This document shows positions 41,333-49,567 of a stretch of 64,000 bases of DNA, piece after piece. Source of the DNA: Bacillus sp. SLBN-46 (GTDB lineage Bacteria; Bacillota; Bacilli; Bacillales; Cytobacillaceae); contig NZ_JAVIZM010000001.1 in NCBI RefSeq assembly GCF_031453555.1, forward strand, positions 2,611,001 through 2,675,000, written 5' to 3'. Position 1 is the stretch's first letter; each line of letters starts with the position of its first letter. The position numbers were made by a program, and so were the translations under genes. The notes beneath the pieces were generated by a model. The model was given only the letters and a program-made list of their open reading frames with translations. It had not been told where the DNA came from and made no database searches.

Positions 41333-41375
41333 AATAAAACTGGCATCGTCCACATTGGATGATGCCAGTTTTATT
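41333..41375. terminator. strong hairpin terminator
   Basis: AATAAAACTGGCATC (41333-41347) is the exact reverse complement of GATGCCAGTTTTATT (41361-41375). Confidence 0.8.
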
Positions 41376-41429
41376 GATTAGGTTAGTTATTTAATCAAAA
41401 AGTTAATTACAATGCGACAAATAAATAAT

Positions 41430-41458
41430 TTGAAATATCTGACTATTTTTATTATAAT
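41430..41458 (+). promoter_or_regulatory. sigma-A promoter of the GntR-fumarase-type operon
   Basis: TTGAAA (41430-41435) and TATAAT (41453-41458) are spaced by 17 bases. The perfect inverted repeat at 41468-41488 lies at the expected start point. Confidence 0.8.
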
Positions 41459-41467
41459 AAACATGTA

Positions 41468-41488
41468 TCGTGTCGGCAGCCGACACGA
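41468..41488. promoter_or_regulatory. putative operator of the GntR regulator at 41.5 kb
   Basis: TCGTGTCGGC-A-GCCGACACGA is a perfect ten-base inverted repeat around one central base, GC-rich compared with its surroundings and placed at +1. Autoregulation by the GntR protein encoded next is the likely meaning. Confidence 0.7.
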
Positions 41489-41545
41489 ATGAAAACTGAC
41501 TACAAAGAACTTTACATAATAAAAAAACGTAAAAGAGGTGATTAA

Positions 41546-42217
41546 ATGTTTGATTACAGTCCATTGCAAAAGCCTTTACCGTATTACCAACAAATCCAAC
41601 AATCCTTAAAAGAGAGTATCTTTAATGGTGTTTACAAACCAGGGGATCGATTATTTGAAGCCCAAATTGCGAAGCTTTACAATATTAGCCGAAGTCCTGT
41701 TCGAGAAGCAATTCGTGGACTCGTAATGGAGGGTTTGCTGGTAATGGATGAAAAGTCACAAATATCCGTTTACAAACCAAATTTACAAGATGTTCGAGAT
41801 ATTTACGAATGCAGGATTTCCTTAGAGTCTAAAGCAGTAGAACTTACAGCGGAACGAGCAACAGAGGAGCAATTGCAAGAGCTGGAAAAGACGTTAGCAG
41901 AAACAGCCGAAGCTATTAAAGAAGCTAAATCAGATAGTATTGTCGCATGTAATGCACGTTTTCACGAACAACTTATCCAATTCAGTGGAAACGCGAGATT
42001 AATGAAGCTGGTTGAGGATTTGAATGGTTTAATCTATTATTACCGTGTTTTAAATATTCAAGGAGAAGACAGAGTGAATACGATTTTAAAAGGGCATATG
42101 GACATTTACCAAGCATTAAAAGATAGAGAACCGAAAAAAGCAGCTGATAGATTAAGAGAGCATACGCAGGAGGATTTAATAAATTTGGTTCATATTATTG
42201 AACATTTAGAGGAGTGA
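41546..42217 (+). CDS. GntR-family regulator (FadR/FCD type)
   Basis: DNA-binding regulator of 223 residues. The winged helix covers about residues 15-75 with FEAQIAKLYNISRSPVREAIRGLVMEGLL; the helical FCD domain covers about 85-215 with DIYECRISLESKAVELTAERAT and the metal-site histidines in NARFHEQLIQFSGN and EHTQEDL. It is the first gene of an operon with two hydratase subunits and a tartrate/D-malate dehydrogenase, so the inducer is probably a hydroxy-dicarboxylate. AAAGAGGTGAT precedes the ATG. Confidence 0.9.
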   Translation: MFDYSPLQKPLPYYQQIQQSLKESIFNGVYKPGDRLFEAQIAKLYNISRSPVREAIRGLVMEGLLVMDEKSQISVYKPNLQDVRDIYECRISLESKAVELTAERATEEQLQELEKTLAETAEAIKEAKSDSIVACNARFHEQLIQFSGNARLMKLVEDLNGLIYYYRVLNIQGEDRVNTILKGHMDIYQALKDREPKKAADRLREHTQEDLINLVHIIEHLEE

Positions 42218-42223
42218 TAATTT

Positions 42224-43066
42224 TTGCGGATCGTTCATGTAGATCAAATTATTGAAACCGTTGCCAAACTTTGCTGGGAGGCCTGCTATTACTTACCCGA
42301 AGATGTAGTAGCAGGATTTAGACGTGCTGAAAAAACCGAAGCTTCTCCAATAGGAAAAACCATCTTGCAACAGCTTCTTGAAAATGCTGAAGAAGCAAAG
42401 GTGAATCATATGCCTTATTGTCATGATACTGGAATGGCCGTTGTTTTTGTCGAGGTAGGTCAAGATGTCCATATTACAGGAGGGAACTTTTTAGATTCTA
42501 TACAAGAAGGGGTTCGAACAGGATATCGAGAAGGTTATTTGAGAAAATCTGTGGTTGGAGACCCTCTCATTCGTGTGAACACAGGGGATAATACACCAGC
42601 AGTCGTTCACACTGAAATCATTCCTGGTGACCAAATCAAATTCACGGTACTCCCTAAAGGTGGAGGCAGTGAAAATATGAGCGCGATGAAATTTCTACTT
42701 CCAGGTGAAGGGATGCAAGGGGTTAAAAATTTTGTTTTACAAACGATTAAGGAAGCTGGAGGGAAAGCCTGTCCGCCTGTAGTAGTCGGTGTCGGCATCG
42801 GAGGAAGCTTTGATAAAGTAACCTCACTTGCGAAGCATGCTGTACTGAGGGAAATCGGTGTTCATCATCACGAACCTCATATTGCCCAGCTAGAAAATGA
42901 ACTTCTAGAGGAAATAAACAACACAGGTATTGGTCCACAAGGCTTAGGCGGGACGAATACTGCGCTATGGGTGCCAATTGAAACTTATGCCTGTCATATA
43001 ACCGCATTACCGGTTGCGGTAAACATTCAATGTCACGCTGCCCGTAAAAAGACGGCTATTTTATAG
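42224..43066 (+). CDS. class I fumarase / L-tartrate dehydratase type, alpha subunit
   Basis: Alpha (N-terminal) subunit, 280 residues, of a two-subunit iron-sulfur hydro-lyase. The three cysteines that hold the 4Fe-4S cluster are present: C66 in MPYCHDTGM, C183 in GKACPPVVVGVGIGG and C270 in NIQCHAARK. KGGGSENMSAMKFL near residue 147 belongs to the substrate site. Possible substrates are fumarate, mesaconate or tartrate; the tartrate/D-malate dehydrogenase in the same operon favours tartrate or malate. TTG at 42224 follows AGAGGAGTG. A paralogue lies at 59218. Confidence 0.9.
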   Translation: MRIVHVDQIIETVAKLCWEACYYLPEDVVAGFRRAEKTEASPIGKTILQQLLENAEEAKVNHMPYCHDTGMAVVFVEVGQDVHITGGNFLDSIQEGVRTGYREGYLRKSVVGDPLIRVNTGDNTPAVVHTEIIPGDQIKFTVLPKGGGSENMSAMKFLLPGEGMQGVKNFVLQTIKEAGGKACPPVVVGVGIGGSFDKVTSLAKHAVLREIGVHHHEPHIAQLENELLEEINNTGIGPQGLGGTNTALWVPIETYACHITALPVAVNIQCHAARKKTAIL

Positions 43067-43077
43067 GAGGGGAAGAG

Positions 43078-43662
43078 ATGGCAGAATATCGAATAACTAC
43101 ACCGCTAACAGATGAGGATATTCAAAAACTGCAAATTGGGGACCAAGTTCTCTTAACAGGGACCATCTATATGGCACGCGATGCCGCACATAAAAGATTG
43201 GTAGATCTTCTAGAAGCCAATCAGCCTTTGCCCGTCGATTTAAGAGGAGAAATTATTTTCTATGCCGGCCCATGTCCTCCAAAACCCGGGCAAATAATCG
43301 GCCCAGTAGCGCCGACAACAGCCTACCGAATGGATCCTTATGCTCCTGCTATGTATGAATATGGGGTAAAAGGCACGATTGGAAAGGGGCCGAGAAGAGA
43401 CATGGTAAAGCAAGCCTGTAGTCAGTTTAGGGCCATTTCCTTTGCAGCAGTCGGCGGACTCTCCACGATTTTGAGCAGAAGAGTAACAGGTGTTGAGATA
43501 GTTGCTTATGAGGATCTTGGGCCTGAAGCGATCAGACGGCTTCAGGTAGAAGATTTTCCTTTACTGGTTGCCTATGACGCACACGGTCAAGATTTGTATG
43601 AACAAGAAATTGCCAAGTATGAGAATTTCAATAAAAATGCTAATAAGGGAGTAGGTATATAA
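43078..43662 (+). CDS. class I fumarase / L-tartrate dehydratase type, beta subunit
   Basis: Beta (C-terminal) subunit of 194 residues. It contains LTGTIYMARDAAHKRLV near residue 28, FYAGPCPPKPGQIIGPVAPTTAYRMD near 62, the IGKGPRRDMV segment and EDLGPEAIRRLQVEDFPL near the end, as in FumC-terminal-like TtdB proteins. The gene starts 11 bases after the alpha subunit and ends one base before the dehydrogenase gene's start region, so the three are one operon. Confidence 0.9.
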   Translation: MAEYRITTPLTDEDIQKLQIGDQVLLTGTIYMARDAAHKRLVDLLEANQPLPVDLRGEIIFYAGPCPPKPGQIIGPVAPTTAYRMDPYAPAMYEYGVKGTIGKGPRRDMVKQACSQFRAISFAAVGGLSTILSRRVTGVEIVAYEDLGPEAIRRLQVEDFPLLVAYDAHGQDLYEQEIAKYENFNKNANKGVGI

Positions 43663-43663
43663 T

Positions 43664-44734
43664 ATGAAGAAACTAGAAATTGCTGTAATTCCAGGGGATG
43701 GAATTGGGAAAGAAGTCGTTCCGGTTGCAACCAAAGTTCTAGATACAATAGCTGAAATACACGGCGGCTTAAAATTTGAGTACCAAGAGTTTCCTTGGAG
43801 CTGTGATTACTACATGGAGCATGGAAAAATGATGCCGGATGATGGACTGGATATCTTAAAAAACTTTGATGCAATTTTCTTAGGGGCGATTGGAAACCCT
43901 CAGCTTGTTCCAGATCATGTATCGTTATGGGGACTCTTGATTAAAATTCGCAGAGAATTCGAACAATCGATTAATATACGCCCAGCTAAATTTTTTAAAG
44001 GGTTGAAATCACCACTAATCAACCCAAATGACTTTGATTTAATAGTTGTGAGGGAAAATAGTGAGGGTGAATATAGTGAAGTGGGCGGAAGAATTCACCG
44101 TGGCGAAGATGAACTCGCCATTCAAAATGCTATTTTTACAAAAAAGGGCACAGAACGTGCGATGCGGTATGCCTTTGAACTGGCTAAAAAGAGAAGAGGC
44201 CATGTCACTTCCGCGACAAAGTCAAACGGCATTTTCCATTCAATGCCATTTTGGGATGAGGTCTTTAATGAAGTTAAGAAAGACTATGCAGATATTCAAA
44301 CAGCTTCCTATCATATTGATGCTCTAGCAGCCTTTTTCGTGACAAGGCCGCAAATCTTTGATGTGATTGTCGCTAGTAATTTATTTGGTGATATCTTAAC
44401 AGATATTGGCGGGGCAATTATGGGCAGTATCGGGATTGCACCTGCAGCCAATATTAATTTAAATGGAAAATATCCATCTATGTTTGAACCTGTACATGGA
44501 TCAGCGCCAGATATTTATGGAAAAGGAATTGCCAACCCAATTGGTCAGATTTGGACTGCAAAAATGATGCTTGATCATTTCGGAGAGTATGAACTAGGAC
44601 AAAAGCTTTTGGATGTAGTAGAAGAGGTAACAAACGACGGAATTAAAACACCTGATATCGGCGGCACAGCTTCAACCACGGAGGTGGGGGACGCTATCTG
44701 CAGTCGTATGAAAAAGGTTTGCTCCGTATCCTAA
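43664..44734 (+). CDS. tartrate / D-malate dehydrogenase (isocitrate-dehydrogenase fold)
   Basis: NAD-dependent beta-decarboxylating dehydrogenase of 356 residues, closest to tartrate dehydrogenase/decarboxylase and D-malate dehydrogenase (DmlA, TtuC). AVIPGDGIGKEV at residues 7-18, IRREFEQSINIRPAKFF near 97, VRENSEGEYSEVGG near 125, ATKSNGIFHSMPFW and NLFGDILTDIGGAI with the metal aspartates are present. It would turn D-malate to pyruvate, or tartrate to oxaloglycolate. AGGGAGTAGGTATAAT precedes the ATG. It ends the operon, followed by a terminator. Confidence 0.92.
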   Translation: MKKLEIAVIPGDGIGKEVVPVATKVLDTIAEIHGGLKFEYQEFPWSCDYYMEHGKMMPDDGLDILKNFDAIFLGAIGNPQLVPDHVSLWGLLIKIRREFEQSINIRPAKFFKGLKSPLINPNDFDLIVVRENSEGEYSEVGGRIHRGEDELAIQNAIFTKKGTERAMRYAFELAKKRRGHVTSATKSNGIFHSMPFWDEVFNEVKKDYADIQTASYHIDALAAFFVTRPQIFDVIVASNLFGDILTDIGGAIMGSIGIAPAANINLNGKYPSMFEPVHGSAPDIYGKGIANPIGQIWTAKMMLDHFGEYELGQKLLDVVEEVTNDGIKTPDIGGTASTTEVGDAICSRMKKVCSVS

Positions 44735-44750
44735 ATAAATAATCCAAATA

Positions 44751-44808
44751 AGAGAGGCTGTACCAAAAAGTTGTGTAACTAGACAACGATTTTGAGCAGC
44801 CTCTTTTT
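44751..44808 (+). terminator. terminator of the GntR-fumarase-type operon
   Basis: AGAGGCTG (44753-44760) pairs with CAGCCTCT (44797-44804), with an inner TTGT/ACAA, followed by TTTTT. Confidence 0.7.
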
Positions 44809-44849
44809 ACTGCCTAATAAAGATACAAGAGGATGGGACCGTAAATGAA

Positions 44850-44887
44850 AAACCCTTAATCTATGAAAATACATAAATTAAGGGTTT
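44850..44887 (-). terminator. terminator of the TRAP receptor gene
   Basis: AAACCCTTAAT (44850-44860) and ATTAAGGGTTT (44877-44887) pair perfectly and lie just past the stop on the minus strand. Confidence 0.75.
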
Positions 44888-44894
44888 ACTAACA

Positions 44895-45953
44895 TTATTT
44901 ATTTCTACTCTCTGCATCCTTAATGATATCTTCACCAATCTTCTTAGCCCACTCTTGGTAAACTGGCTCAAGTGCTTTTTTGAATGCATCAATTTGTTCT
45001 GGTGTAAGCTCATTAATCTTTGTTTTACCACGTTCTTTTAACTTTTTCAAAGATTCATTATTTAGCTTTTCAGCAGAGTCACGTGCAACCTTTGTTCCTT
45101 CTTCTACACCTTTTTGGACAATTGCTTTCGTTGCATCATTTAAACTATCCCAGAATTTCGTATTGGTTAATAAAGCGTAGTCTACTCGAGTATGACCCAT
45201 AACAGTCGTATACTTCTGCACTTCGTCAAATTTCTTTGATTCGATGTTACTGTAGGTGTTTTCTTCTCCGTCAACTGTACCTTGCTGTAGGGCAGTGTAA
45301 AGTTCGTTGAATGGAATGGATACGGAACCGGCATTAAGCTTATCGTAAATTTCTTCAAGTAACTGGCCGCCTTGAGTACGAATCTTTAAGCCTTTTAAAT
45401 CTTCCGGCTTCGTAATTGCTTTCTTATTATTAGTCATGTGTTTTGCACCATTTGGCCACATTGCCAGACCAAGGACGCCGTCCTTTTCTAAACGCTTAAA
45501 GATCTCTTTTCCTTTTTCACCATCCCAGAATGCGTTTGCGGCTGCATCATCTTTAAACAAGAATGGCATGGCAGGAACATTAAAACCAGGGTCATTACCT
45601 ACTAACTTTGACATATCAGGAATAATGAATTGGACGTTATTGGCTACTAAGTTTTGATATTCATCTTTATCACCAAATAGCTGGCTATTTGGATAAACCT
45701 GAACTTTGATTTTACCGCCGGATTCTTTCTCAATATACTCTTTCATTGCAATCGCACCGGCTTGCTTAGGTGTGGTTTCTGCCACAACATGGGAGATTTT
45801 AATCGTAATTTCTTGAATATCGTCTCCAGATTTGCCCTTTTCACCGCTAGCTGAGCTGCCGCTTGTTTCTTTAGAGGAAGAGCCGCAGGCTGCAAGGCTA
45901 AATACTAACAGAAGAGTTACTGCTACAACAAATAGTTTCTGAATCTTTTTCAT
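44895..45953 (-). CDS. TRAP transporter solute-binding lipoprotein (DctP type)
   Basis: Extracytoplasmic receptor of a tripartite carboxylate transporter, 352 residues. It starts with a lipoprotein signal (lipobox LAAC, Cys23) and a Ser/Gly-rich linker; the mature part has ISHVVAETTPKQAGAIAMKEYIE, PEDLKGLKIRTQGGQL with the carboxylate-binding arginine, and NELYTALQQGTVDGEENT, all DctP hallmarks. It is the last gene of the minus-strand operon and is separated from its two membrane partners, which are transcribed divergently from about 47.6 kb. An organic acid ligand is expected. Confidence 0.93.
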   Translation of the reverse strand: MKKIQKLFVVAVTLLLVFSLAACGSSSKETSGSSASGEKGKSGDDIQEITIKISHVVAETTPKQAGAIAMKEYIEKESGGKIKVQVYPNSQLFGDKDEYQNLVANNVQFIIPDMSKLVGNDPGFNVPAMPFLFKDDAAANAFWDGEKGKEIFKRLEKDGVLGLAMWPNGAKHMTNNKKAITKPEDLKGLKIRTQGGQLLEEIYDKLNAGSVSIPFNELYTALQQGTVDGEENTYSNIESKKFDEVQKYTTVMGHTRVDYALLTNTKFWDSLNDATKAIVQKGVEEGTKVARDSAEKLNNESLKKLKERGKTKINELTPEQIDAFKKALEPVYQEWAKKIGEDIIKDAESRNK

Positions 45954-46854
45954 TTGATTTCCCCCTTTTTAATAAATAGCTTGAAACAAATTGATATATT
46001 TCTGTATGGTCTGCATCCTGATCAAGTGTATGAGAGGCATTATCGAATCTGTCAAAAACCAACTGTGGTAGGTTTGTCATGGCCCCAGCGTGTGAAAAAA
46101 GATGCTTAGCCATCTCTAAATCTTTCCTTAACAGTTCTAGACTAAAGCCTGAATCAAAACTTTCAGTTAGGATGAAGGATGGAAACTTATACTCGGTTGA
46201 ACCACTGCGTCCTGTACTTTGGTTAAATACATGAATAGCTGTCTCCGGTTCCACCTCAAAACTTTGTAGCAATTGGACGGCCTCACAACTAGCTAAAAGA
46301 TGTGTAGCAGAAAGATAGTTGTTAACGGCCTTTATTAAGTGACCGCTTCCAGTCGGGCCTACATGAAAGAGGTTACTGCCAATTGCACCTAGCAAACGCT
46401 TACATTTAGTGAATGTTTCAACCTTGCCACCAATCATGATGGTTAATGTCGCAGAAACAGCTTTCTTTACTCCTCCGCTGACAGGTGCATCTAAAAACTC
46501 AATTTTCTTACCTTCAAGTCTGTTAAAATTCTTTCTTGTTTCATCAGGGTAGGAGCTACTCATATCAATGATGACTAATGGATCTTGTTGAGAGTGTTGG
46601 TCCGAGGCGTAATGGTCAATAATTTCGTCAATAACTTGATTCACGATCTTTGATGAGGGAAGCATGAGAATAATACATTGCACGTTGTGAAGCCAATTCA
46701 AAAATTCACCTGAAGTCCCACCGTGGCTCTGGAATTCATTGATAGCGGATTCATTTACATCGCTGCCAAAAACATTATATCCGCTTTTTAATAGGTTTTT
46801 TGCCATAGGCATTCCCATTTTACCAAGCCCAATAAAACCTATATTATCAATCAT
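45898..46854 (-). CDS. 3-hydroxyisobutyrate-dehydrogenase-family oxidoreductase
   Basis: NAD(P)-dependent beta-hydroxyacid dehydrogenase of 318 residues. The Rossmann motif GFIGLGKMGMPMAKNLL is at residues 6-22, the substrate-binding DAPVSGGVKKA near 120 and the catalytic lysine in GSGHLIKAVNNYL near 172. The C-terminal 20 or so residues (after SSYLLKRG) are unlike the family and are read over the ribosome site and start of the TRAP receptor gene, a 56-base overlap. The normal product probably ends shortly before, so the stop may have been lost. Substrate unknown; the operon suggests a hydroxyacid. Confidence 0.88.
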   Translation of the reverse strand: MIDNIGFIGLGKMGMPMAKNLLKSGYNVFGSDVNESAINEFQSHGGTSGEFLNWLHNVQCIILMLPSSKIVNQVIDEIIDHYASDQHSQQDPLVIIDMSSSYPDETRKNFNRLEGKKIEFLDAPVSGGVKKAVSATLTIMIGGKVETFTKCKRLLGAIGSNLFHVGPTGSGHLIKAVNNYLSATHLLASCEAVQLLQSFEVEPETAIHVFNQSTGRSGSTEYKFPSFILTESFDSGFSLELLRKDLEMAKHLFSHAGAMTNLPQLVFDRFDNASHTLDQDADHTEIYQFVSSYLLKRGKSNEKDSETICCSSNSSVSI

Positions 46855-47435
46855 GAAGGGAAAATTCCTTCAAGCTCTTTATGTAAAGAGCCAATTCGTG
46901 GGTGCGCCCGACCGCTCGTGGTGACGACGGCCGCGATGACGATCTCATCATTTCTGGGTGCATCAGGAATCCTAGTCTCAAACGTCATGTGATGGCTACG
47001 AACCTTTGCATCCATCTTGTGTTTAATTGCTAAGTCCAGACTGCTGCCTGCAGCACCTCTTTTCTCGGCAGAAGGGAGGAGTGTTTCCGCCTCACCGCAA
47101 AGTGATCGGAACGGATTTCCGAAGGTTAGGGTATGAATAATGGCAGATCCATGTTCTATTTCTCCGTCAAGTCCTACCAGTGCTCCTTTCCCATAACCTT
47201 CTACTTCATCTCCTGAAGCGCCTAAAGCTTCCATAGCCTTCTTTGGCAAAAGCTCACCGAGTTGTTCGGAACAGGCTTTTATGAGCGGAAGAAGATCTTC
47301 TACATATTTGCCTGCATAAGGATTCTTAATGACGGCTAAGGCAGCAGCTACCCGAACAGGCTTATCTGCCTTTTTGAAACCTTCAATAAAGGTCTCTTCT
47401 GAGATGGTCACAATTTTTCTTATTTCTAATTCCAT
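46851..47435 (-). CDS. DUF1185 (amino acid synthesis family) protein
   Basis: A 194-residue protein of the DUF1185 family, recognisable from RKIVTISEETFIEGFKKADKPVRVAAALAVI, NPYAGKYVEDLLPLI, GKGALVGLDGEIEHGSAIIHT and the final GRAHPRIGSL. Members often sit with TRAP transporters and HIBADH-like genes; function is unproven. ATG at 47435 is used because GAGGAGG lies just upstream; a longer frame to 47471 would cover that site. It is the first gene of DUF1185 - dehydrogenase - TRAP receptor and overlaps the dehydrogenase by four bases. Confidence 0.87.
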   Translation of the reverse strand: MELEIRKIVTISEETFIEGFKKADKPVRVAAALAVIKNPYAGKYVEDLLPLIKACSEQLGELLPKKAMEALGASGDEVEGYGKGALVGLDGEIEHGSAIIHTLTFGNPFRSLCGEAETLLPSAEKRGAAGSSLDLAIKHKMDAKVRSHHMTFETRIPDAPRNDEIVIAAVVTTSGRAHPRIGSLHKELEGIFPS

Positions 47436-47460
47436 CTTTTTCCTCCTCATTATTATGGAT

Positions 47461-47475
47461 TTTGGATACAATCTA
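47461..47475. promoter_or_regulatory. candidate GntR box a (TTTGGATACAATCTA)
   Basis: Shares the TGGATACAATC core with the site at 47626 and, in reverse complement, TGTATCCAAA with the sites at 53401, 54126 and 60753. It sits between promoter and start of the DUF1185 gene. Confidence 0.5.
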
Positions 47476-47510
47476 CTGCCGAGTTGTCTTCACAAAATGT
47501 TGATAGTACC

Positions 47511-47539
47511 ACTATAACAAAAACGATAAATATTGTGAA
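47511..47539 (-). promoter_or_regulatory. promoter of the DUF1185-TRAP receptor operon
   Basis: On the minus strand TTCACA (47539-47534) and TATAGT (47516-47511) are spaced by 17 bases. A GGATACAATC box at 47464-47473 lies in the leader. Confidence 0.6.
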
Positions 47540-47625
47540 TACACAAAAAATATAAAATAAATAAAATTTTCTGTTTATTTTCTTTGTACTATCTTGTATA
47601 TTTTAAATTAGGTCCAGTTGTAGAT

Positions 47626-47638
47626 TGGATACAATCCA
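47626..47638. promoter_or_regulatory. candidate GntR box b (TGGATACAATCCA)
   Basis: Near-perfect inverted repeat TTGGAT-ACA-ATCCA about 20 bases before the start of the TRAP small permease gene. Member of the box family found through the catabolic cluster. Confidence 0.55.
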
Positions 47639-47659
47639 CAGTATAAGGAGTTGATTTTT

Positions 47660-48217
47660 ATGAAGAAACTCTTTAAATGGCTTGATCACATCGAAGAAGG
47701 ATTAGCAGGAGTGCTATTTATTGGAGGAGTAGTCGTAAGTTTGTACGGAGTTTTTACAAGGTATATTCTCAATGCACCAGAAACATGGATTACAGAGATT
47801 TTTGAGTTCCTCCTTACTTGGTCCATCTTTATTGGTTTTGGACTGGCACTGAAGGACAACCGACACATCCAAGTAGAAATTCTATTTGACATGTTACCAA
47901 AAAGTTTAAAAAGAATTGTCGCTTCGATTAGTAATTTAATCGGAGGAGGCTTTTCCTTTTACCTTGCTTATTCTTCAATTGAATTAATAACGATTTCAAA
48001 AGAACAAGGAATAAAAACGATTGATGTAGGCATTCCAATTTGGATTTCATATTTGGTACTCCCAATCGGAATGGGGCTGCTAGGGCTTTACTTTTTTGTA
48101 AAGGCTTACAAAGCGATGAAAGGCGATCCAAGTGAGCTTGTTGGCGAGATTGAACAGTTATATGATTCGATGCAAAATACGGAAGGAAGCTCAGATGAGA
48201 AAGGGGTAGGAGCATGA
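47660..48217 (+). CDS. TRAP transporter small permease (DctQ type)
   Basis: Small membrane subunit of a TRAP carrier, about 185 residues, with four hydrophobic helices. The EEGLAGVLFIGGVVVSLYGVFTRYILN start, WITEIFEFLLTWSIFIGFGLALKDNRHIQVEI and LPIGMGLLGLYFFVKAY end are typical of DctQ. ATG at 47660 has AAGGAG upstream. It overlaps the large permease by four bases and is divergent from the receptor operon; both halves are needed for one transporter. Confidence 0.9.
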   Translation: MKKLFKWLDHIEEGLAGVLFIGGVVVSLYGVFTRYILNAPETWITEIFEFLLTWSIFIGFGLALKDNRHIQVEILFDMLPKSLKRIVASISNLIGGGFSFYLAYSSIELITISKEQGIKTIDVGIPIWISYLVLPIGMGLLGLYFFVKAYKAMKGDPSELVGEIEQLYDSMQNTEGSSDEKGVGA

Positions 48218-49482
48218 ATCCAGTTTTAATGCTGTTTTTAATTTTTGCAGTCCTATGTTTAATTCGTGTACCGATCGCTGTTAGTTTGGGATTATCTAGT
48301 GTAATCGCTTTATCAATGGCGGATTTTACCCTTTATACTGTTATTCAGAAAATGTTTAATTCCTTAAATTCTGCGACATTAATGGCCATCCCGGGTTTTG
48401 TATTTGCTGGAATAATAATGTCAAAAGGCGGTATTTCTTACTATTTAATTGAGGCTTTAAAATCATGGGTAGGGCATATACGTGGTGGGCTGGCTGTCAT
48501 CACTATCCTAGCTTGTATGATATTTGCAGCTATATCAGGTTCAAGCCCAGCAACTGCAGCTGCTGTCGGAAGTATTATGATTCCTGGGATGGTGAAGGCA
48601 GGATACAGTAAAAGATATGCAATGGGTCTTGTAGCCGCATCAGGTACACTAGGAATTTTGATCCCACCTTCGATTCCACTGATTATTTATGGAACGGTTG
48701 CTGAAGAATCGATCGGAAAACTTTTCTCAGCTGGAATTTTTCCTGGTTTATTGTTAGGAGGAATTCTTTTAGTCTCTGCCATTATTCATGCCAGAATCCA
48801 TAACTATGGTAAATTACCAAAACAGTCGATGGAGGAAAGATGGAAAAAGACAGCAAAAGCTCTTTGGGGATTTTTGCTCCCAGTCCTTATTCTTGGTGGA
48901 ATTTATTCCGGTGCGGTTACCCCAACAGAGGCTGCATTTGTATCATGTTTTTACGGTTTAATCGTTTCTGTCTTTATATACAAAGAATTGTCCTTTTCTA
49001 AATTTAGAGAAGTTTTGAAGGAGTCCATCAATATTACTTCGATGATATTTCTTGTTATTGCATCGGCGATGATTTTCGGTATGTTCCTGACAACAGAACA
49101 GGTACCGCAGGAATTTGCGACATGGATTGAAACCAGTACAACAAATAAATGGATCTTTATGATTGGCGTCAACATTATGTTCTTTATTTTAGGGATGTTC
49201 CTTGACTCTGTTGCCATCATTCTAATCACATTGCCAATTCTATTACCTGTTCTAGCAATATTTGATATTAATGTGATCCATTTTGCCATTATTATGACCA
49301 TTAATATGGAGTTAGCAATGATCTCACCTCCTGTAGGGCTGAATCTTTTTGTTGTCAGTGGAATCACCAGGGAAAAAGTAGGGGAAGTAGTCAAAGGAGT
49401 TTTGCCTTTTTTTGCTCTCATGATTCTCGCTCTAGTTATCGTTGTCATTTTCCCACAGGTATCATTATTTTTAGCGAAATAA
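48214..49482 (+). CDS. TRAP transporter large permease (DctM type)
   Basis: Ion-coupled membrane subunit of 422 residues with about twelve helices. PVLMLFLIFAVLCLIRVPIAVSLG, GFVFAGIIMSKGG, AAISGSSPATAAAVGSIMIPGM near residue 110 and LGILIPPSIPLIIYG near 145 are the family signatures, with MISPPVGLNLFVVSGI near 370. Together with the DctQ and DctP proteins it forms a high-affinity carboxylate importer. A small terminator-like hairpin follows before the CitE-like gene. Confidence 0.94.
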   Translation: MNPVLMLFLIFAVLCLIRVPIAVSLGLSSVIALSMADFTLYTVIQKMFNSLNSATLMAIPGFVFAGIIMSKGGISYYLIEALKSWVGHIRGGLAVITILACMIFAAISGSSPATAAAVGSIMIPGMVKAGYSKRYAMGLVAASGTLGILIPPSIPLIIYGTVAEESIGKLFSAGIFPGLLLGGILLVSAIIHARIHNYGKLPKQSMEERWKKTAKALWGFLLPVLILGGIYSGAVTPTEAAFVSCFYGLIVSVFIYKELSFSKFREVLKESINITSMIFLVIASAMIFGMFLTTEQVPQEFATWIETSTTNKWIFMIGVNIMFFILGMFLDSVAIILITLPILLPVLAIFDINVIHFAIIMTINMELAMISPPVGLNLFVVSGITREKVGEVVKGVLPFFALMILALVIVVIFPQVSLFLAK

Positions 49483-49502
49483 TCTGACCATTATTCGCTT
49501 AC

Positions 49503-49530
49503 TCGCTTACTAGAGTAAGCTGTTCTTTTT
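49503..49530 (+). terminator. weak terminator after TRAP permeases
   Basis: GCTTACT pairs with AGTAAGC in GCTTACTAGAGTAAGC (49505-49520), followed by TGTTCTTTTT. Confidence 0.55.
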
Positions 49531-49535
49531 CAGCA

Positions 49536-49553
49536 AGTGGATCCAATATCCTA
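49536..49553. promoter_or_regulatory. candidate GntR box c (GGATCCAATATCCTAAAA)
   Basis: Resembles the site at 54126 (GTATCCAATATCCAAAA) and lies just upstream of the ribosome site of the CitE-like gene. No clear -35/-10 pair was seen. Confidence 0.4.
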
Positions 49554-49567
49554 AAAGGAGGAATTCT

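Noticed and set aside
40253..41545. Prophage or integrated element between the desulfurase and the GntR operon
   Set aside because: No integrase, phage structural gene or att-like direct repeats; only small genes, terminators and a degenerate remnant were seen.
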